From assembly GCA_948099385.1 (NCBI GenBank), contig CANUEZ040000183.1, positions 3,720,001 through 3,784,000 on the forward strand: DNA of 64,000 nt. The letters are read 5' to 3'. This document shows, piece by piece, positions 58,221-64,000 of the stretch. Within the stretch, counting starts at the first letter, position 1, and every line of letters begins with the position of its first letter. Under the pieces are notes generated by a model that was not told the origin of the DNA, ran no database searches, and saw only the letters and a list, made by a program, of their open reading frames with translations. Source of the stretch: Fasciola hepatica (taxonomy: Eukaryota > Platyhelminthes > Trematoda > Plagiorchiida > Fasciolidae). The translations under genes and the position numbers were made by a program.

Positions 58221-61200
58221 AAATGGGACTGGATTTCGGGTTTCCTACATAATCCCAACTCCTCGTGTCATCTGTCTATTCTGCAAAACAAACCCTTGAA
58301 CACCAGCGGGGATACACCAGTGATAAAGTGGGACTAACAGCCATTCACCCTGGTCTGAAGATGAGTGGGAGCTCGGTGGATTTCAGCTAAGCATGATTCC
58401 TAACACGCCCAATGAACACAGCTGTACGGTGCGTTTTCTAAGACGTGAGTTTTCAGGCACGTCCAAGCCCACCTAAGCTACATTCCTCGTCGGACTACTT
58501 CTTTGCTTATCAGTAGGCAAACAGTTGCGAAATCAAGTTGAGCTGTGAGGGTCCTGCCTGATTGCTTGGGCCGTGTGATCAGCATGCTGAACAAATTCTC
58601 GCAGAAAAATACTGCCATGACTCCAACATTGAAGTCAGAATTTCTGCAAACAATTTTCGATTCCGTCTTTCATGAACACACTGAGGCGTCATGAAATTTG
58701 TTGTGTCAAAAGTCATCGGTTATTGTCAGTTTCCGACTTTAAGATGCAGTAGGGTAATCGGCATAGCGAATGCAACATTGCCAAACCACGAACCGATTCT
58801 TTATGTGTATGCGTGGACCCTGCATCCTCCGAAATCTCCAAAATCGTAATCTGCGCACAACGTGCGATCAAGGTCATGACCACCACATATGGTCAAGCCA
58901 TTACCGCTTTGGTTCAAATCGAGCATAAAGTGGTTGAATGAACGCACACGCAACCTCTTACCCGTTCAAAAAATTCGAGCTCATTCTTCTTCGGACTAGG
59001 ATGCCACGGAGTCAGGGACATGGAGTCTGTGACGGACACTGAACCTAACGGAATGCAAGCGAAGGCACGTTGTGGATATGGGTTACACCACCGGTTAGCG
59101 TCGGTGTCTGCTGTTTAGAAGCCTAATGTTGTGTGTTTGCGTGTGTGTATATCTGTGCTGCACATGACAGTGATTTGAGTCACCTAATCGGAAATGGTTA
59201 ACCAGCCGTGTGACCCACGCATATAGGGTGCGTGTTTGTGTTAAGGGTGACATCAGAGATATCGTTGGTCATCGCTTGCTAACCGTTTCCTTTGCTGGCT
59301 GACCCTGTAGTTGAAGTCGATTTGGCTGATCCATGCCACTGATCGTTGTGAGTGAAGGAACTACGTGGCTGATTGGGATTGAATAATGCACAATCGCGCA
59401 TATTATGTGGCTGTGTGTGCATATCGCACATGTGTGGTTAAGGTATGGTGCACTCATCAGCGGAAATTCTACTCAACCTGGGTTTACCGATTGCTCTGAG
59501 CTTGCGGTGTGTGCATTTAGAAGTGCGTGCAAACGCGCGAGTGTGTGCGCTGACCATAACACACAGACGACAGTGTCTTAGTCAGGACTAACCGGTTTAT
59601 CCCATCGCTGTGAAGACGCAGAGGGCAAGGAGTGTTCAGTTTGGTCATCCAGAGAAGCATCAGATGACCTCAAAATAGGTAATTTCTGTCCAGTGATTCG
59701 GCTTATAATAATATCAGTCTGATGTAGTTGTGAAATAGGGATAGTAGGATGTAGAACAGAAGTGGGAAATAATTATTCGACACTACCAGCGTCCATTATG
59801 AAATCATGTTGAATAAAACCACCAATGAGAAATTTACTAGTTGTGTCGATGATCTGTATCCACCACTCAGAGAACAACGTTGGAAAAATCCTAAGAAGAA
59901 TCAGGTCTGTATTTGGAAAGATATGTAGATGATTGTCTGCACGTAGTCTGGATATGACCTATGTTGCCACATCTGTGGCATGTAGCCTTGCGAAAGCGAC
60001 CGGTTGATTGTGAACGGGGTTTACCAGAAGAATCGCATTTAGTTAATGAATTGTTCATCGAAGTTAACACGTTGTGACCTCGAACGTGTTAACTATTCGC
60101 GATTTGTAAGGGGGTCAGATAAATGATCTCCGGTATACGACGGACTATCATCTACACCTAATGTATGTGGTAAGCTTTTCCTCCTTAGGCAAGTGAATGC
60201 ACCATCTATGTCCTCAATACAAATACCAACGACTTCAAATTTTACAAAGAGTGCAAAACGAAGTATTTTATTTGAAAGCAGAAGTCAAAAACACAGATTG
60301 CATGATGTATCTAGGATCATTTCTCTGCATCTTTGCAAAGTGCATTCTGCAGTCGAAGCGATGATTTTCATAGCAAAATAAAGTAGTTTATGACATGTAA
60401 TAACATCCAGCGGGACACTTAAATGACGACGATAAAGCTGACCGAGTCAGTTGTTCTTATCTCAAAAGACGTCAGATACAATAAGAGTCTCTGAACACAG
60501 AAGTAGTGATCATTAGATTGCACGATATGTTCCGGAACATCTCACTGCATCTTTACTAGTGCATACTCCAGACGAAGTGAACAACTTGGGAGTCTTTTAA
60601 ATACCTTTCAGGCAGTTACTGTGCACTCACGTCATGGATGCCAATCTAGTGTAATCAAGGATAGTTTCACAGAATAAAATTTGATGAAATAAACATGTTA
60701 ACGCTGAGGATGAAATTGGAACAAGCTCAGTTGGCATACTTGGCGGCAACTCGTATGGATCAATGGCTCTATCACACTTCTTCATCATCAACACTCCTCA
60801 TACTTAGGAGGAATATATCAACTACGAGTTCTTCATTTAACGTTAGTGTGAAGCTTAGAGGCATTAGTGTGCATTAAATGTCGGTCAAGTCCATTAATCT
60901 GCTTCCCTATTATTTGATTTTCACATACACTTCGTCCTGACTTTATTACACACTATTTTGTGATTCGCCTTATTTTACCTACTAAGAGGCTTTTGAGTGG
61001 TAGGTTGCGGAAGTTGGCCTCCCCAAGTTGTCCTCAAATTCTTTGTTCTCACTGTAAAGTCAATCAAGTTGTTTCGGCCTTTAAGGGACCGAATAATCAT
61101 TCTCTAGTTATGAGATGGTTAAATGCAGGTAGAGGGAGAATTCATTTGTGAAAATAATATCACTGCATAACGTTGGTTGAATTTTTAGTCTATGCAGGAA

Positions 61201-61849
61201 CCACTAACAGAATTCCATCATTTGAGCATTGTCTCTTCCAGACAGGGTGTGTACCGGGTGGTGTATGTAACTCTTGTATCCTTGTTTTTTCGTGATTTTT
61301 CTTACGGAGCTCTTTGAGATTCCCAGTTTGCTGGCTGCTGTTCGAAGGGGAGTAAGTGGTTCCGTAGCCAAGAGGTCTTCTGGAGTGTCATTCTGATTTA
61401 CGGTAGTGGCTGTCTTTGGGCGCCTGAGCGGCTTTCAAGGAGGAACGGTGCCGTAAGTTGTAAGTCTGTGGCCAAAGAGTGCACGAAATCTCACCTTTGG
61501 TTTCGGCTTATCAGGATAGAATTCCTCACACTTTTTTCGTAGACTGAGGCCTCCTATCTTCAACGTAGCTATCCCAACCATATCTAAGGCAGACCAAGTC
61601 ATGTGAACACAAAGGTGCTCGAATGAAAACTGATGATGGTGTCATCTGTAAAATTATCCGTGTATCCAGTTTGAGCTGAACTCACGTCGATGAGTGGACC
61701 ATTCCCACACCACACATAGTGACATACACATACAAACACCAAAAATAGGTGTGCTGTCTGTGCGTGTATGTCTGTCGTACATGTGAGTAAACGCTAAAAA
61801 TCTGTGCTCCTCATAGGCAGAGCGGTAAGGTAGTTACGTCATCGAATGG

Positions 61850-62115
61850 GTAAACATGTTCCAGTGTGAAAGTGAACAGCAAATTCACCACGTTGCATTA
61901 TCAGACGAGCAAAGGTTAATCAGGTCATCAGTTGCTCGACATCTTTTCGAGACCAAGCACTGCGTCATCGCATGTCGGGCGTTCCACGTGATCCGCTCGA
62001 GCACGAAGATCACACTTTTATTCTTGGAGGACGACCTACTGGTTCTTCTCGGAACTAGAGAACGATCACCCGGTCTTTTTAAAGGCCGAAACAACTTGAT
62101 TACCCATTCCATGAT
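61850..62115 (+). mobile_element. Penelope-like element C-terminal fragment
   Basis: The + frame 61856-62164 contains SSVARHLFETKHCVIACRAF, matching SSILAHLLDTSHK in the intact copy (about 42560-42600), then a region equivalent to 'VLYRVQPNESKSVRYGTLATAEAI' with shifts, ending LGTRERSPGLF for the 'IRLLRPKLC' end. The residues before it correspond to the stretch after EHQPRWL. It is a diverged third Penelope piece. Confidence 0.5.
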
Positions 62116-63784
62116 TAACTACGCTTTATTGTTGTTCACGATGGTTACCGTTCGGGTTTGTTAGTTTTTATTCGGGATGGTTGTGGTGTGTGTATTTGCG
62201 TGTGCATGTGTGAGCTGACTACAATACATAGACATCGGTCAGATAGTCTTGGGGATAGCCGGGTGAACCCGGTCCTTGGAAGAGTTTTGAGCACCGGAAA
62301 GTGTGAGTGTGTGTGGCCAGGACACATGAGTGTGTGCGGTGGCCTGAAGTAGACCGATGCGACTGCTTCGCTCATGTGGACGAGGCTGTTGGGGCACACA
62401 GTGGTATGGGTATTCAGCCTTGTCTATGCCCGCCACCATGTAAGGTGGCGATTGCTTCAGCATATACATTGGTGATAATTCTGATCTATCGTCATTTACT
62501 CTGTCACATGATAAGAAAAATTCTCACCGTGTCTTTCGAAAAGTGGGGTCGATGTACCACTACAGAGATCTCATGTGTGTCTGTGGGCACGGTGTATGTG
62601 AGGGTTCAGCAATAATCACCTACTGTAACAGAAAACACGGCGTACACCTGGATCATTATCTCCTACTAGCGACACCGAGGATATATTCATCGTCTAACCA
62701 TGAAACAAATGTAGTGACAAAACACTATCTTCTCAGCCAATAATATGTCTCTCTTGATAGATCTCCCACATCTATTGCTTCACGGTCCTCTTTCATTTGT
62801 TGGTCATACCATAGCTGTGTTAGTCTCTTTACCAGTATCCTGACGGCAACCTGTCACTATTCTGTACCCGTTGGTAGATTAGACTCATCCCATCGAAAGT
62901 GTATATTTAAGCTGTAATGTCCCGTACCAGACAAAAAGTGCCCTGCAGACTTGCAGGTAGAACCCATCAGAATCTCAGGCGGTCAGCAAGATAGCACCTA
63001 TGACGAGCCATCGACCAAACCGTCAATGGAAGCAGTCGGATAAACGAAACCGGAATGGCATGCATGAGATGCAGCCCAGTGACCGCAGGCACATGTCTAG
63101 GACGGAGCCGAAATGCTCAGGCAGCTGAAGGATCGACGTTGCTCCAGCACGAACGTTAAACAGAACTACTTATACCGTTGTACATGCTTTACCGACCTGA
63201 ATTGTCTTTCTGGGCAAACAAAAGTGTGTGCCTCACCAATCTCGCCCTCCTCGTTACAATGCAAGTTAACATCAGGTTTCCCGCACTAACTCCGAAAGTT
63301 TTGTTTTTTGTCAATCCTAAATCATGAAGCTCCCGTTCGCCACTGACTTTTAAAGGGTAACAAGTCATCAGTCACACCACGACCCGGTACTGCCGTTAGA
63401 TTGCCATTTTCTTACTGAAAAGAAGGGTGGATGACGAAAACGAAACAAGGCGTAAGAAAGTAACAACAATCCAACCTAGCTACTTGGTCATTTTGAGCAA
63501 TATTAGATTTGACTTGATTATGAAGTGATACATCGTGCACTGAGAATGCTCAACACACCATCGATATGAATATGCATTCCAGAATTTCAGTATAGCTTCA
63601 CGTAATCGCCTTTCACACCAGTGACAAATTTTTTCGCATTCTGTTAAATACCCATATAGCTATTTTTAGGCGTTATACCATCTTTGTTCGTATGGACGTA
63701 AGTTTATTTTCGTACCGACAGGTACGCTCTGATGCTATAGCGATCTTTCTCACGTTTATATTTATGTCACAAACAAACATACAG

Positions 63785-64000
63785 GATCCCGTGGATCGAA
63801 AGAAAGCCCTCGTGCAGAAAATCGGCTCCCCCGTCCTCCCTCCATCAACTCGGGTCGGTGTGCGACAATCGGAAGAGGCCCGACTGCGACATCCGGGTAC
63901 CGGGGCCCTGAGTCGACGTTTTGGTCGAGATAGTGAACCCGGACGTCAGTCGGGGTCATTAAGTCGTTCCACACCATCGTTAAATTTGGCCGAAGTGGGA
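63785..64000 (+). CDS. AFDN: afadin-like exon K: start of the C-terminal tail (continues beyond the window)
   Basis: Encodes local residues 1138-1209, open to the last base of the window (exactly 72 codons). It begins DPVDRKKALVQKIGSPVLPP and is rich in Ser, Arg, Pro and Gly (ALSRRFGRDSEPGRQSGSLS; STPSLNLAEVG), like the disordered region after PDZ in afadin/canoe. The family's tail has Pro-rich and F-actin-binding parts further on. The acceptor catacag (ending 63784) is in phase 0 with exon J. GC-rich codon use contrasts with the AT-rich intron just before it, supporting coding status, but the residue-level match to the family is low here. The overlapping minus open frame (63762-63977) is its shadow. 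Confidence 0.75.

Larger units (their letters stand above)
57295..63784 (+). other. intron 10 (about 6.49 kb)
   Basis: Runs from gtaaga to catacag. Contents: a LINE-tail-like piece near 57620-57660, SINE relics 58085-58220, GT-rich stretches near 59130-59150, 59505-59550 and 62180-62330, and a Penelope-like C-terminal fragment 61850-62115. The stretches 57700-58050, 58230-59100, 59560-61840 and 62340-63770 show nothing I can name. Confidence 0.8.
6976..64000 (+). other. AFDN: afadin/canoe-like gene, internal part (11 exons, open at both ends)
   Basis: Eleven exons on the + strand join into one open frame of about 1,209 codons with the family order RA2, FHA, DIL, PDZ, tail. Afadin/canoe is a cytoplasmic adherens-junction scaffold: RA domains bind Rap/Ras GTPases, PDZ binds nectin C-termini, and the C-terminal tail binds F-actin. 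The upstream intron is phase 1, the A-B intron is phase 2, and the nine introns from B to K are all phase 0, so every junction is frame-consistent. Intron lengths are about 9.85, 4.07, 13.11, 1.63, 1.80, 1.50, 3.96, 7.11, 3.88 and 6.49 kb. RA1 and the N-terminus must lie before the window and the rest of the tail after it. Gene identity is strong from the domain order and several near-identical motifs; exact exon ends are predictions without RNA evidence. Confidence 0.92.

Noticed and set aside
1..64000. CRISPR array, bacterial operon, phage or defence-type system.
   Set aside because: No regularly spaced repeats, no tightly packed same-strand ORFs, no ribosome binding sites; the window has eukaryotic split-gene structure throughout.

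Overview
The window is eukaryotic nuclear DNA, most likely from a parasitic flatworm (a digenean fluke). The one host gene recognised is spread over at least 57 kb in small exons with GT-AG introns of 1.5-13.1 kb. The introns are packed with old retroelements of kinds common in flukes: a Ty3/gypsy element resembling the CsRn1 type, RTE-like LINEs, CR1/Jockey-like LINEs, Penelope-like elements and tRNA-derived SINE relics. The fluke assignment is inference from style; there is no species marker. There is no bacterial gene organisation, no CRISPR array and no credible intact tRNA or rRNA gene.

The gene, on the + strand, is an afadin/canoe homologue (AFDN), the scaffold that links nectin-type adhesion molecules and Rap/Ras signalling to the actin cortex. 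Eleven exons were placed from splice signals, reading frame and resemblance to the family: the second Ras-association domain (exons A and B, 6976-7168 and 17020-17422), the FHA domain (end of B plus C, 21491-21928), a linker and the region leading into DIL (D, 35039-35452), the DIL region (E 37086-37466, F 39266-39640, G 41138-41308, H 45268-45555), an acidic/proline-rich linker with the start of the PDZ domain (I, 52663-53052), the rest of the PDZ domain (J, 56935-57294) and the start of a Ser/Arg/Pro-rich tail (K, 63785 to the window edge). Joined, they give one uninterrupted frame of about 1,209 codons. Below, residues are numbered locally, with residue 1 at the start of exon A. The N-terminus with RA1 and the C-terminal tail lie outside the window.

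Region by region: 1-6975 is the upstream intron (or 5' part of the gene) with LINE tails and SINE relics. 7169-17019 is intron 1, holding a minus-strand Ty3/gypsy wreck (about 16.4 to 10.56 kb) that is itself split by about 3.5 kb of unrelated Ser/Thr/Pro-rich, coding-like sequence on the + strand. 17423-21490 is quiet. 21929-35038 is the largest intron, with three same-strand LINE 3' ends near 27-30 kb. 35453-41137 holds short introns with one Penelope endonuclease fragment. 41309-45267 holds a nearly intact Penelope RT/GIY-YIG endonuclease ORF with one in-frame stop, followed by a LINE fragment. 45556-52662 holds a CR1/Jockey-like relic, a 135-bp tRNA-arm hairpin element and an RTE-like copy. 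53053-56934 holds three RTE-like copies and AT/AAT microsatellites. 57295-63784 holds SINE relics and a Penelope C-terminal fragment.

The repeats do not appear to serve the host gene; they account for much of its intron length. The observations most worth a second look are the nested insertion inside the gypsy element, the tRNA-arm hairpin, the nearly intact Penelope copy 88 bp from a splice donor, and the run of symmetric phase-0 exons.
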